Origin: Eudromia elegans
Lineage: Eukaryota > Chordata > Aves > Tinamiformes > Tinamidae
Assembly (NCBI GenBank): GCA_003342815.1
Contig: PTEX01000233.1
Span: forward strand, 620,001-684,000
DNA: 64,000 bases
Reading direction: 5' to 3'
Shown here in pieces: positions 24,810-36,236 of this stretch. The first letter of the stretch is position 1, and every line of letters begins with the position of its first letter. Made by a program: the position numbers and the translations under genes. Below the pieces are notes generated by a model. It had not been told where the DNA came from. It saw nothing but the letters and a program-made list of their open reading frames with translations, and did not search any database.

Positions 24810-25089
24810 CCCCAGCTCACTTTGGGGTGCATCCCATCAGGGCTCATGGATTTGTGGATATCAAGTTTACCTCAGTGTTCTCTAACTCAATATTCCTCTA
24901 CCCCAGGGCAAGTCTTTCTGTCTCCAGGTTTCTTCCCTTGTCCCTAGGGTTTGGGATTTCAGAGAGCTTCCCTTGATAAACACTGAAGCAAAGGAGGCAT
25001 TCAGTAATTCTGTTTTTAACGTGTCTTTTGTAAACAGGGCACCCACCCCGCTCATCAGTGGCACAAAAGTGCAAAAATGCACAAACAAA

Positions 25090-27560
25090 CAAACAAGTAC
25101 ACAAAAAATAAGAAAACCTTTTTATTTATATAGCATTAATGTCGTTGCTTTCAATATGTGATTGGACGGTGATATGTGACACACATATCTCATTTATTGC
25201 ATCACATGCATACATCATATACAAAAGATTGGAGAAGAAGATAAAGGGTAAGGAGGAGCTGGAGAACAAATAGAAGAGAATGAGAGAAATGTCTCTCAGG
25301 ACACACTACATTTCATTATTGTCCCTTTTTATACTGTATGCACTTTACATAACAGTAATTATGGCAACTGCAATCATCAGTCCCAATGCACAGCCTCACC
25401 TTCAGGAAGCGAGTGGGATGATAAAAGGTAAATCAGCAAAAGAGTTTCTTGCCAGCTTTGCGATCAAGGACCTCAAAATAAGACAAACATAATTCCCTCC
25501 TTTCCCTTCAGTTTTTGAAGACTGATCGACACAACAGTTTTACTCTCCTGTTTGAGAAAGGAATGGTAGCTTAGCTTTCATTTTCAATGTTACTTATCAA
25601 ATGATGGTGAAGAAAAAAGGATTTTTTTTTCTTCAGAAGTGTTCTACAGGACTCAAGTCATCATCATCTTTCATCTGTGTCTGAACCTTTCCATAACATT
25701 TGGACACATATCTTATCCTGTCCTGTTTCATTTCTTTATAACTACCTTTTATTTAAATATGATCCACACTTTCATTTAAAATATTTTAAAGTGCTAAATT
25801 GCCGTTCATATGCAGAATTTGAATCCTAATTAGAGACAGTCATATTTGATAAATTCTGGCGTTAAAAGCAGTATACTCTCAAAAAAAGTTCAATCATTTA
25901 CACTTTAATAAGTGACCTGCAATACAAAAGCTTCACAGTCTAAAAAGTTTTGGGGAGGGCAGAGTTCAGCTTTCTAATACTGAAAAGTGGAATTTTTAAG
26001 GCTCAGCAAAAGAGTAAATAAAAGTAACACAATAGAAAAGTAACACAAAAAGTAACACAAAAGAATGATTACTGCATTGAATCTTGAATATAAACTTCAA
26101 TGTGTTACCATCACAGAAGATACACTAGGAAAGTGGGAAAAAAAGTAGAAATGATAGTATGTTCTAAAAATGTAGGATAAAGAAACAGAAATCCTCATTC
26201 CCAAAAATGCCATAGTGTGGTTAAATTTTCTCATTGTTTGTATTTGAAAAAATCATCAGCCACCAGTGGTGGAAAATAGGACAGAGAAAGAAGAGATAAA
26301 ATCAGAAAATAATTCATCATCATATGTTTCAACACTCCCCCCTAAAGTACCAAAACCTTCATAATCCCTTGTCTTTTACAGAGAGTAAATTCACTCAAAG
26401 TAAATGACAATGAAAGACTCATTTTTAGAGTACTTAAAAAAAAGGGAAATGTCAGCACTAGTTGTCAAACTGACCACAAACTGGTTTAGAGTTAAATAAG
26501 GCTGAAAATGTGGAGAGTTCCCTGTGACAGATGAAATATGAAATGACAGAAATAACACAATAAATTTTGTGCACACAGACTAATGGTCTTGCATTCAATA
26601 TAATTCATAAGTAATTGTCTAAGAGTTTTATTATTTTTTTTTTAATCAGCCCTCTAAGAACTGTAGAACTCAGGCCAAGGTCTAAGGAACAGTGCTTTCA
26701 GGAACATGGAATCTCTTGCCATGGGGTTTTATCTTCTGAAAGTCTAAGTGTCAAAACCTCTACCACTATAAAGTACCACACAGAAGATACCCTCACTGTC
26801 ATAAATTAACAAAACAAGAGTAAACTTAGAATAAATAATTTATACAACTTCTAAACAATTTTTCAAACTTCATGCAAACTGTAGTTATCCGCTGTATCCA
26901 TGCAGCCATAATGATCAAACTCTCTTTGACTAATTATATATAATTATTATTAATAATATTTTGCTATATTTTTGACATTACCTTGAATTTTTTAATTGTG
27001 GAATTAATAGGAAAAATGATTGGTTTTATTTACTAAACATGTTGTATTCGTTTTACTGAATATCTTATTGTTCTTAAAAAAGATTAATGTTCTCCATTCA
27101 GAAAATTGACAAAGAAGTTTATTATATCTCCCTTTAAAAACCTATTTTCTTACTTGTACACAACAGCCATTCTGAACTAATAGAAAAACCTTGCTTGCTA
27201 CTTAAATTCTTTGTCAGATCTTTTAGTCCCTCAAATCTAGTCAGTTGTAGTCCAGTGAAATGAAATAAATGCCTAAAATATACATAAAATATAGCTATTT
27301 AAATATTATCGAAAAGTATGTAAGGTCATGTGATTTCATCTCATCAAATTAATAAATAAAATTTGCAAAATGGATCAGAAGTATGAAGAGCCTTCTTTCT
27401 TACACTGATTCCATAAATACCTTTTTTAGATGATCTCTCCTCTCTCATGTTTTAGTGTCATTCCCTTTCTCGGCATTCTTAGTTCTATCATCTACTTAGA
27501 TGTGTTGCAGTTTGAAAGCTGGAGGAGAGAGGAGAGAGGGAAGGAGATATCAAAACTGTA
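25090..27560. other. Unique AT-rich non-coding sequence
   Basis: No gene is assigned. The plus frame 25280-25427 begins with two ATGs, encodes a hydrophobic stretch (LLSLFILYALYITVIMATAI) and ends at a donor-like AAAAG/gtaaat. It is discussed as a weak first-exon candidate. The rest is AT-rich with short tandem words such as 'aagtaacaca' repeated at 26024-26056. Confidence 0.5.
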
Positions 27561-27573
27561 TCAGCTGTACACC

Positions 27574-27711
27574 CGACTCTGGCAGTATTGAATTCAAGAA
27601 CAGTCTGCCGACCATAGGTCCAATTGCCTTCTTAGGAGCGAATCGAGGTCCCATATAAGCTCGACTCCGGCAGTATCAGATTCACAGTCTGTCAAATGTA
27701 AGTCTGATCCC
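27574..27711 (-). repeat. Internal direct repeat in the LTR U5-like region
   Basis: Two related copies, starting 'cgactctggcagtat' at 27574 and 'cgactccggcagtat' at 27662, lie 88 bases apart. Each is followed by 'tca/ttca...acagtctg'-type sequence. The unit has diverged, so the duplication is not recent. Confidence 0.75.
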
Positions 27712-27746
27712 TTCCAAATAAGTAGCTGAGTTCATGAATATCATGA

Positions 27747-27752
27747 TTTATT
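27747..27752 (-). promoter_or_regulatory. AATAAA polyadenylation signal of the LTR
   Basis: TTTATT on the plus strand, AATAAA on the minus strand. It lies downstream of the TATA box and before the repeated U5-like region, which fits the end of an LTR R region. Confidence 0.55.
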
Positions 27753-27856
27753 CAAATGCAACATTTACAAAACTGGGTTTGGATGTCAGTACAGGAAATT
27801 CTCTACTACAGCATGGTGTTTTTTAGCTAGCCCTGATGTACGAATGTGCAATCGTC

Positions 27857-27866
27857 ACTTACCTCG
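27857..27866 (-). other. Consensus splice-donor motif CGAG/GTAAGT
   Basis: On the minus strand the bases CGAG are followed by GTAAGT, a perfect vertebrate donor, about 150 nt downstream of the TATA box. If the LTR promoter is used, a chimaeric transcript could splice from here into lower-coordinate sequence. Splicing is inferred only from the motif. Confidence 0.4.
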
Positions 27867-28010
27867 AAAGATGGAAGACTGCTCTCAGTTTTGAGGAGAC
27901 TCCACACGCAGCATCCCAACCCAAGGGGAGGAAAGGGGTATCAGTCCACACACTGAGCCTGGAGTTGCGATGGATTATTCCCTCCTCCTTACTTTCTTCT
28001 TTAGTTCACC

Positions 28011-28017
28011 TTTTATA
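28011..28017 (-). promoter_or_regulatory. TATA box of the LTR
   Basis: Minus-strand GTATAAAAGG with a CCAAT box (28071-28075) about 55 bases upstream. The spacing fits a Pol II core promoter. Transcription would start around 27980-27990 and run leftwards. Confidence 0.55.
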
Positions 28018-28261
28018 CTTTTCTCTACATTCAGGTGGAGCTTGCGTGACTATAGTCATTATTGTTATTGATTGGTGAAAAAGTTTCTCGCTTTCGTTTA
28101 AACACACAGTCAATTGAAAATCCAGAGCGCATGCTCAGTAAGGAGTGGTTGTATCTCAGAAGTGCATAATTTTTGGGATGGAGGTGTGTTTTGTCGTTAT
28201 AATGAGCTTATAATGAGCAAAGTTCAAGCAAAGTGATTTGCCACCCTTGCTGGCTCAGCAC

Positions 28262-29028
28262 CAGACACCTTATCCTATACCTATCACTGAGAAGCTACTG
28301 TGCGGCTTATGAGCAGCCCAGCACAGGGAGTGCAAAAGTGTTTGGCCGCAGTGTCTTCACTCTGCTCCACCCTCCATTACTCCTCTTTGCAGTTGCGAGG
28401 AGGACTGGTTGTGCTGCCCAGGAAACTGTGAGGGAGCAGAGTCTGTGGGTACCAACCATCCTGGGAATGACAATTGTTTACAGAAGCAAGCTTCTGTAAT
28501 GCCAAAACTTCTATTAGACCCTAGTGTTTCTCTAACTTTCCTCTTTTCAAGCGATTCTTCCACAAGATGTACTATTCAAATGAGGGAATAGATTTTCCTA
28601 TTGAAGCATAGCAGCGTTTTGTTTCATTTCATTTGAACTAAATACCATAATTTTCTTTGGGTTGACATTTTATTTTATACTATGTCTCAAAAAACAGTAG
28701 AAAGTCATACTGAAAAGTATTTTGAAAATACAAATCAAAACATGGAGTTTGGGAAATATCAAAGCATCTTGTTTTGTCAGTAATGAAGGTTGCCATCTTT
28801 ATTGTCTTGTATTTTTCTTTTCTTGAAGGAAATTTCAATATAGTCAACAACAATTTGAAAAACTTTTCTCTTACTGACTCCATTAAGACTTTCTGATCAG
28901 CAATACTTGCTGTAAAGTCTTGTGGATTTTTTTTATTTTTTTATTTATCTATTTTACTTGTTTATTTTATCTACCTCTTCCACCCCCCCAGCCTGGAAAA
29001 GAAATGAGGTATAATCTCAATCCAAATT
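28262..29028. other. Unassigned sequence, GC-richer at first
   Basis: 28230-28500 is richer in G and C than the surroundings and carries a plus frame of 88 codons without a recognisable domain. It may be the outer part of the LTR or an unidentified repeat. 28510-28920 is AT-rich unique sequence. A T- and C-rich tract (28925-28990) precedes the next CR1. Confidence 0.4.
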
Positions 29029-29031
29029 ATA

Positions 29032-29206
29032 CAGAGTCCTGGAACAGGTTGCCGAGAGAGGAGTGTCCTTCTCTGGAGATCTTCAAAACCCGCCTGAATG
29101 CCACCCTGGGCCACATGCTCTAGGTGACCCCTTGTGTGAGGGGGGAGTTGGACTAGAAGACCTCTAGAGGTCCCTTCCAACCTTAAGGGTTCCATGATTC
29201 TATGAT
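29032..29206 (+). mobile_element. CR1 LINE 3' end, plus strand, very short
   Basis: About 175 bases. It encodes the last part of CR1 ORF2 (WNRLPREECPSLEIFKTRLN, then ATLGHML and TAG). The 3' UTR follows ('gttggactagaagacctctagagg') and it ends with 'ccatgattctatgatt', the ATTCTATG-type tail. Compared with other copies, six bases are missing where EVVESPS is expected. Extreme 5' truncation is common for CR1. Confidence 0.93.
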
Positions 29207-29209
29207 TTG

Positions 29210-30235
29210 GCTAATGCTTGAGAATACTTTTTTAGAAATTTGCTGTGTGACAGTGAAGCCAATAAGAGTTAATTTATTTGATAGAGTAGAAATATTGCTT
29301 ATCTAATTGCTTCATATTTAATCACTATATTAATTTTAACTCACTTCTAACGCACACTGAGTTGTCTTATTTTTCACAGATGATAAAGGAACATTGTAAC
29401 TAAGAGAAGACGGTAAAGATGATAGCATAAGTGTCTCTTTAGTAGTGCTGAATATTATTCTATTTTACTTTATTTAGAAAAAATGGCAAAATGTACATTA
29501 ATAGTAAGTTTATTTTTGTGCGAGATATCACCTGCTTCTGCTCTAAACTAAATATTACATAAATTATATTTCATTATAGAAAGCACTGAAATAAACAAAC
29601 AATTTCAGCTGAGTGGTATTTGCATTTTATTGTTTAAGTTCTCTAGCAGAATGCACCACTGTATAATGCCACTGAGCGCTAAGAAAACCACTAGTAGAGG
29701 TACTGAAACTTTAGCCACAGTCTTTCAATTTCTTAGCATGACCTTCTCTCAAGCTTTTCAAAGCAAAGTGAATATTTTGGATATCTTCAATATCTAAATA
29801 TTAAATTTAAATTTGTAGGTAGAGTTCAATGGGAGCAGTTGAATTCCCTAAACATAGACTGCTGTTATTCTAAATATACCAGTGTGTCATTCCTGGTCTC
29901 CCTCTACTCTTCAGAAGGAAATGGTGCCATATCTGCCAATCCTGCCCAGGGAATCTGGATTTCATTTGGGAAGAAGCAGATGTTGTTATCTAGATTTTTT
30001 TTTCCCTCAAATATTTCTACATTTAAATTTGGACCTTGCTGGATAAAAATCATTCAGACTACTTCACTGGTTGGAACAGTGGTCCATATAGTCTGACATA
30101 TAGTCATCAGATAGACAGTACGAATGACAATAAGAAAGGTTATTTAGGGAGAGCATGTTCTTTAATCATTCTCCTTGTACTTCCATCTGTAAAGTGTATT
30201 TGTCATGTAAGCATGCACCTCCCCCTATATGTCTG
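29210..30235. other. Unique AT-rich non-coding sequence
   Basis: No gene or repeat was recognised. Short open frames such as 29839-30096 lack domains. Confidence 0.55.
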
Positions 30236-31451
30236 TTAGTGATTCTTTTTCTTATGGACCTGTAGTCCATGAATATGTCTAGTCCATTTCTGATTCTGCT
30301 GATACTGTTTCCTAAGTGCCTTGTAATTACATGTTCCAGAAATTCACTTTCCACTGTGTAAGGAATATTTTACTCTACTTATTTTAGCTGATCTCACAGC
30401 AGCTTCATCAAGTGCATCCAAACTGAGGAATTCCAACCTTCTTTACTTTTTTCTCTTAAGGCTGATGTTCCAGACTATTGATTATTGTAGTTAGTTTTCT
30501 CTGTGTGTTCTCTAATTCTATTTTTGCTGAAATGTGAAGAACACAAATGCACGCAGTACTCAAGTACAAGATTTTCTACAGGAGAAAGTAACACTATCAG
30601 TACTGTTCTTAATCCTTTTGTGATGATACCTAACATTTTATTAGCTTTTCTGGTGTTACATACTGAACTGATGATGTTCAAAACTATCAACGTTGACTCC
30701 AAAACTTCTTTCTTAGATGGTGATTGCCAGTTCAGAATTCAGCGGACATTCAGATCATTTTCCCCTAAATATATCACCTTACATTTATTTACACTGAAAC
30801 CTATAGCACTATGAGAAAACTCAGAATTTTTGCTGCACACTTCTACTCCAGATCATCATGTTGAAAAAAGCTGGGCATCACTCTGATCTATGGAGGACCT
30901 CCTGGTGATTTTTCTTCATCCTGAAAAATGACCTTGCTTTCCTTCCTTTAACTGCTTTTCTGTCCATAAACAAGAGCTTTTCCCACAGGAGCTTGTTTTC
31001 TCTCATAAAGTTGATGTAGAGACATGTCAAAGACTTTTTGAAACTCCTAATATATGATGTCCACTGAATCCTCTTAACCACATGCTCTTCAAAACCTTTT
31101 CAAACACCAGCAGGTCAATGAGATGGAATTTCCATTTTCAGAAGCTACTCTGATTCCTTCCTAACAGACCATGTTTGTTTATACGTGTTCTCTTGCTTTC
31201 AATTCTTTTATCTTTTATTACTAAATCTATCATCTTATTAGGGAAAGAAGACAGACTCACTGGCCTGCATTTCTTAGGATTCTCCCCAAAGCCCTTTCCA
31301 TATCTATGAGTTACTCTGATGGCTTGTTTCTGAAACAGCAGCTATTTGTGAGGACACACTTTATCCACTAATTCTGGAGTATTATATTTGAATTCTTTCA
31401 GAATTTTGTGCTGAATGTCATCCATTTCTGTTGATTTATTAACATTTGGCT

Positions 31452-31518
31452 TATTTTTCTTTTTTTTTTCTTTCTTTTTTTTTTTTTTTTTATAAACCTC
31501 TTTTTTTTTTTTTTTTTT
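31452..31518. repeat. T-rich simple repeat inside the ancient LINE
   Basis: Mostly T with rare C and a short 'ataaacc' interruption. It sits where the antisense of the linker upstream of RT would lie. Confidence 0.9.
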
Positions 31519-31730
31519 GATATAACACTTCCCAGGTATTTGCTTCAGATGTGTGTATTTAACACATCTGACTTGTTTGCCACAAAGAGAATACTAGATA
31601 TGGGAATCTCTCCAATACTTCTGGCTCCTAGGATCAAGATAAAAATTCACTGAACGTATCTATTGTTACCTTTCTTCTCAACATTTCTGACTGATTACCT
31701 AGCTGTGCCTAAATTTTGATATATTTTTGC

Positions 31731-31759
<29 letters not shown>
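31731..31759. repeat. (TA)n microsatellite
   Basis: About 14 uninterrupted TA units within the decayed LINE. Confidence 0.95.
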
Positions 31760-31762
<3 letters not shown>

Positions 31763-32299
31763 TCTTGCAAGGCAGGAATTCTTTATATTAGTTTTAGTCT
31801 ACTTAATTTTCTATTTAATCTCCAATGTTTTCTGGACTTTCTTGGTGTTCTCATTTGATCAAGACTTTTTAAAAATATTATTTATTTATTTATTTTAAAC
31901 ACTGTGATAAGTTTCATTTTCTTAATTTTTTACTGAGTCATGCAACCTTTTGTTGAATTTGTTTTCTTTTGCTTTGTTACTATCCTGGGATTCTGATAAT
32001 TAATTAATTTTTATGTTCTCTATGTTACTTATAACTTTATTTATTTGATATTGAAAAATACTCTGTAGTGAATTGAGCCTTCAGGGTTCTGTTTATTACT
32101 ATTATTATTTTGGGGTTGTTGCTGTACTTTACTAGTTGCCTTTTTTATATATAATTGCTCCCCCTTTTAAACTGAATATTGATATGCGATATCTATTGCC
32201 TCTTCTCTCCTATTGCAGTGCATTGTGGACACTTTTACATAGCAATTCTCCCACAGGGACAACTTGACCTTGGTTCTCTGTACTACTTTTTTAAATCTC

Positions 32300-32365
32300 T
32301 CACCTCATCATGATAAAACATCATTGTAGTCTCCACTGAAATCTCCTAGTACTACCACCTTTCTT
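32300..32365 (-). pseudogene. Relic of the CR1 endonuclease GDFN block
   Basis: Minus-strand translation around 32326-32363 reads VVLGDFSGDYND. In CR1-type LINEs the apurinic endonuclease carries a GDFN motif with a catalytic aspartate and an asparagine. Here the asparagine is replaced by serine. The surrounding frame is broken. Confidence 0.6.
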
Positions 32366-33184
32366 AAATTTGTAGTTTCTCTAATCTCACTTCACATTTC
32401 CTGGTCAATATCATTGTCCTTATCAGTACTCAGGAATTAGTAGGATCAACAGTGAGAAATTCAGTAGTCCACTTTTGGTGACTGCTATTAGATTATGGGA
32501 TTTACACCTACAAGACTTGCCTATCTCTTCCCTTTATCCATATCATTCTGGTGCTCTTAAATTTCACACAATCCTTCATTTTCAGTGCCACGCTGGTATC
32601 ACTTTTCCTCCTGATTATCCTCTTATCATGATTATTGGAGATAGTTGTCATATCATAATTGTCATTCAGCCATAAGATGACCCTATAATTCCCTACTGAC
32701 ACCAATTTAGAAATATTCATAATTTTTGCCTATGATCCAGTGAGCAATATTGAACATGGCCATCACCTGTTACTGGAGGAAGTCTGATCTGTCTTTCCTG
32801 TTTATTGTGTTTATCCTATATATTTCTCCCCTGCCTTTTCAGAGGTGCATTGGAGATATGAGTCCAATGTCATCAAAGTCCACTGACTTCAATGTCAGTC
32901 TGAATCGTGAGAAAGTCCATACCTTGTGGATTTCATCCTGCTTTGAACTTAGAGGAGATTAATTATTGCTCTACTACCTTTTAATTTTCAGTTCCGGTGG
33001 ACTTGCTCTGAGTAAAGCTCAGTTTGTCCTTTCTGTACAGGTTATTTTGTCCTAAAAGATTCCATCCTAATTCCCTCATCTGTATCATTCAAGCATTGGG
33101 ACATTTGATTCTTGCTTGCCTCATGAGCCTTACATGTGGGACTGGAAGTATTTCAGAGAATGGTAGAGTAGTGCTCCTTGACAT

Positions 33185-33330
33185 CCATTTTTTGGCTAGC
33201 AGCCTGAATTTGGCCTCTAGAGTGTTTCTCCTGTGCTACCCCATATCACTAATGTGAACATGGATCATAACTCGCAGCTGCTTTTCTGAACATCTTGTGA
33301 AGTTCACTGCTTTGGCACTCAGCAGGCAAC
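33185..33330 (-). pseudogene. Relic of the CR1 ORF1 esterase domain
   Basis: Minus-strand translation across 33310-33190 reads MVSCLLSAKAVNFTRCSEK, then IHVHISDMG, a stop, and NTLEAKFRLLA. CR1 ORF1 proteins contain an SGNH-type esterase with the block HVGTNDIG and downstream LEAKFR. The spacing and residues fit, with the GTND part changed to HISD. This shows that the element once extended into ORF1, which is rare among preserved copies. It is non-functional. Confidence 0.6.
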
Positions 33331-33424
33331 TTACCATGCAGTCTCCTCAGACATCATAAACCCATCTGTCTCCATCTAATAGTCAAACATTCCACTATCA
33401 CCACTCAGTTGACATTCTCTTTGA

Positions 33425-36230
33425 GACAGGATCACCCCCTGTGCAGGAAAAAACAGCAGGAAAAAAAAAGTCCTAAGATCAGAGACCAGAATATTTATGT
33501 TGTAACCAGTGGGAATAAACTGAGAGAATTTCTTGCCATTAGCTTTCTGATGCATGACATGTTAACAGCACAATGTCCAGCTTTAAGAATAGGTGGGAAG
33601 TGTTCTCAGCAAGGTCATCTTGAGGATATTGTTTTATCAGAAAGAAAATGTAGATCAAATCTCATCAGGTTTGTAGAGTTCTAGACCCCATGTGTCCTGC
33701 TACTTGGTAAAAACTGCATTTACTAAGTCTTTATGAAGAGGTGATCTATCTCTATTTTTTTTTCTCTTAGGCAGTTGACCATATAATATGTATATGAAAA
33801 AGACTCTACAATGCTCTAGATAGAAAATAAAGTAGTTAAAAATGTTAAAGGGCTGTTAGAGGATTTTATATCCGAATAATAAAAATCTAGGAAATAAAAA
33901 TCATGAAATATGATTTGTTTATGAAGATCCAAATTTTATCTTTATTTATTTGAACTAGAATGAAGGGGATAATTGCAAGAGAGGTAAATGGACAATATTT
34001 ACTCAGAAAAAAACATCAAAAATCACATACAAGCTGCAATGTTTTGACCATTTGTAAAAGCACTGAAACTTCATGTAGAGCTGATCTCAGCTACAGATGG
34101 TTAGACTGGTACATACAGGTGTATGTACATATACCCATATGTAGAGATAAATGAACCAATATTCGTCTGTGGAAAGCTATACAGATTTGTTTGAAATCAC
34201 ATTCAGAATTCTCTGTGAACATTATATGAAAGATGTGTTTTGTTTATAAAGAATGTTTATCAGAAATGAAAACTCACAAGAATGTGTATGTGCAAGAGTA
34301 AGCATTTATTCTCATGTACCTCAGTAAATTTCCTTTTTCTGCATCTCACCCATAGTCAAGAAAGTTATGTTCATTAAGTCTAGAATGTATACTACATACA
34401 GAATGTAACTATACGTAATGGTTGCAGATACCTCTGATACTAAAATGTATTCACATTGCATCTTATAAATACATAAATTGTTTGTATGTTTTAAAATGAG
34501 AGATATTTGCAAGTAATTCTTCAGCAAATTGAAAGCTACATTCATCAGACATGTTCATATCTATGAATAGTCCCCTGAGTTTGCCAGACACAACCAGTTT
34601 CTGTACTAAATTTCTCTGTATTGGGGTGCCTATTGAAAATGAAAGCTACACTAATGCCCATGCTTAATATGGACCAGTGGCTAAATCTCATTGCCTTGTC
34701 TGGGCCATTTACAGATGCTAATGAGTTCTCATTTGTCACAAATGTGATTAGAAATGCACTAAGTAAAGGAGATTGATCTCTGCAACAGTTAATGAAACCG
34801 AGATGAAGAATAGAAGAGACAGAGTTGCAGATCCTGTTTTTGCTGCCCAGGTTGTTGCTCATTTTTGGCAGACCACCTCATTTGCCACATGTATGACTGA
34901 TTTAGTATCATAAACATCTTCACCTGGGCATAAAGGTTACCAAGATCAGGATACAATGAGACTTTAAGGTGTTTTCACAATATTTCATCACTAACGTAAT
35001 GCAGCAGTCTACTTTGTATGAGTATTAGCACAGCAATTATATTTTCAAATTTTTTACCTGTAGCTTTACTGTCAAAAGGAATTATATTTTATCAAGCTTG
35101 ACTAATAACACAGCTGAAAACGGTATTAAAAATCAAATTGCAATGCATGGAGAAAATACTGCCCCCCTAAAAAAGTGACATCACTTATAGCAATAATATT
35201 ATTCATCTGTTATAATGAAAACCTCTTACACCTGCTTTGGAGATAGATCGAAACAGATAAGAAACAAATAAGAAAAAGTGACATAGCAAAGGAGAAAAAT
35301 AAAGTCTCACAACAATTTATCTGTCAATCAATAGAGAGTGAACACCTTACCTATTTTAACAACTAAAAATAAAACATTAAAGTGCCCAGAAACATAGAAA
35401 TTTCAAATATTACTAAAGGTTGCCAAGAAGTAAAGGCTTCTGCATTTATAAAATTGTTCTTTCAAAAACAGAGGTGGTTTTAAGGCAGTAATTCATCCAA
35501 GGGTTTCAACTGGCACCATATCTCATGAAAATTTAGAAATGTCAGGTGCTTGTGAGATGAATTGCTGCCTTGCAGCGATCTATAATTACATGTTATAGAT
35601 AACCTAAATGCAAGAAAACCACAATTAAGAGTAGAAAGAAGTGATTAGTGATCCCATTCTATTTATAACCCAGAATACTGAATTTCATATGCACACACAT
35701 CAAACAGTTTGGGGAAAAGAGTTTCTTTTAAGTGCTCTAATACTGCTCATTCATAAATTGCCTTTTTAACTCTGGATTTCAGTGTACTGCCACTACTTAC
35801 TGTAGTTCAGATTTACTATGGTATTTCAGTTATGGCTTTAATTCTCGTGTGTACTTTACAGCACTTTGGCAGTACAAAGGGAGACTGAAGTGCTGAAGTG
35901 GGAGTAAATTGTAATAACTCCTATTACATTATCTTTTATTATTTTTTTCAAAACCGGTGGTGTAAATTGGCCTTTGTGCCGATGTGAATCAGACCTCACA
36001 CACTGACCTTTGTTAACTTACTGCAAGCTGTCCACATTGAAACTGTCAAATCCGTTTGGGACTCCATAACACTAAGAAGATACGGACTGCAAACAGTAAC
36101 ATGTAAAAAGAGTTTGGTTTCCAGAAGACAGTATAAGAGAAATAGCTGTATAAGAGAATAACAGTTTTCAAAACAAGTAATTTTCCTCTTTGCTTTTAGT
36201 TGTCCACGACCAGAGTTTAGATGTCCCCCA
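33425..36230. other. Mostly unique AT-rich sequence, origin of left part unclear
   Basis: 33420-33700 has a plus frame of 91 codons and may be a continuation of the ancient LINE 5' part, but I cannot match it. 33700-36200 is AT-rich with no gene. The bases 35950-36000 ('ggtggtgtaaattggcc') resemble an old amniote repeat, too weakly for a call. Confidence 0.45.
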
Positions 36231-36236
36231 CCTGAG

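Larger units (their letters stand above)
23288..25065 (-). mobile_element. 5'-truncated CR1 LINE, minus strand, about 1.8 kb
   Basis: It starts with the antisense 3' end ('aatcatagaatccttaaggttggaaggg'-type order, one tail unit), passes through the C-terminal, RT and RT-upstream regions, and ends near 25065 in the linker between endonuclease and RT ('aaaggaggcattcag' block). Frames are interrupted many times. Around 24290-24310 several bases are missing relative to the copy at 41572. A long T run at 23477-23494 disrupts the C-terminal segment. Sequence details ('tgcctcatggtcaacttgt') place it with the copies at 41572 and 18296 rather than those at 9905 and 43422. Confidence 0.93.
27566..28260 (-). 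mobile_element. Probable solo LTR of an endogenous retrovirus, minus strand
   Basis: Reading the minus strand, the signals come in LTR order. A CCAAT box (antisense at 28071-28075) is followed about 55 bases later by TATAAAA (antisense at 28011-28017). An AATAAA lies at 27747-27752. A GC-richer U5-like region then runs to GGGTGTACA at 27566. R would be about 230 nt and U5 about 165 nt. A 'gagcatgcgc' motif lies upstream of the CCAAT box. The left edge (TG...CA rule) is fair. The U3 start is not fixed and could lie anywhere between 28250 and 28450. No target-site duplication was seen and no gag, pol or env sequence adjoins, so a solo LTR is the simplest reading. The alternative is a host promoter. 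Confidence 0.6.
30240..33420 (-). mobile_element. Ancient CR1/L3-type LINE, minus strand, about 3.2 kb, almost contiguous
   Basis: The segment follows the order of the old CR1 family known from turtles, crocodiles and birds, read backwards. The 3' region comes first (30240-30360, 'cttgtaattacatgttccag' type). The C-terminal ORF2 part follows (30530-30660, 'atgcacgcagtactcaagta'), then RT-related blocks (30860-31290, including 'cactggcctgcatttcttag'). The endonuclease GDF block is near 32338 and ORF1 esterase sequence near 33250. No frame is open for more than about 100 codons. Simple-repeat expansions occupy 31452-31518 and 31731-31759. The stretch that would encode the catalytic FADD motif seems lost near 30825, because flanking blocks are joined. 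The order is seen in the sequence. The family match is from memory, without alignment. Confidence 0.72.

Noticed and set aside
31716..31898. 60-codon plus frame starting near the (TA)n run
   Set aside because: It lies antisense within the decayed LINE and is driven by the simple repeat and T-rich composition.
33409..33684. 91-codon plus frame right of the ancient LINE
   Set aside because: No domain and no splice context; it may be LINE 5' sequence read in the wrong direction.
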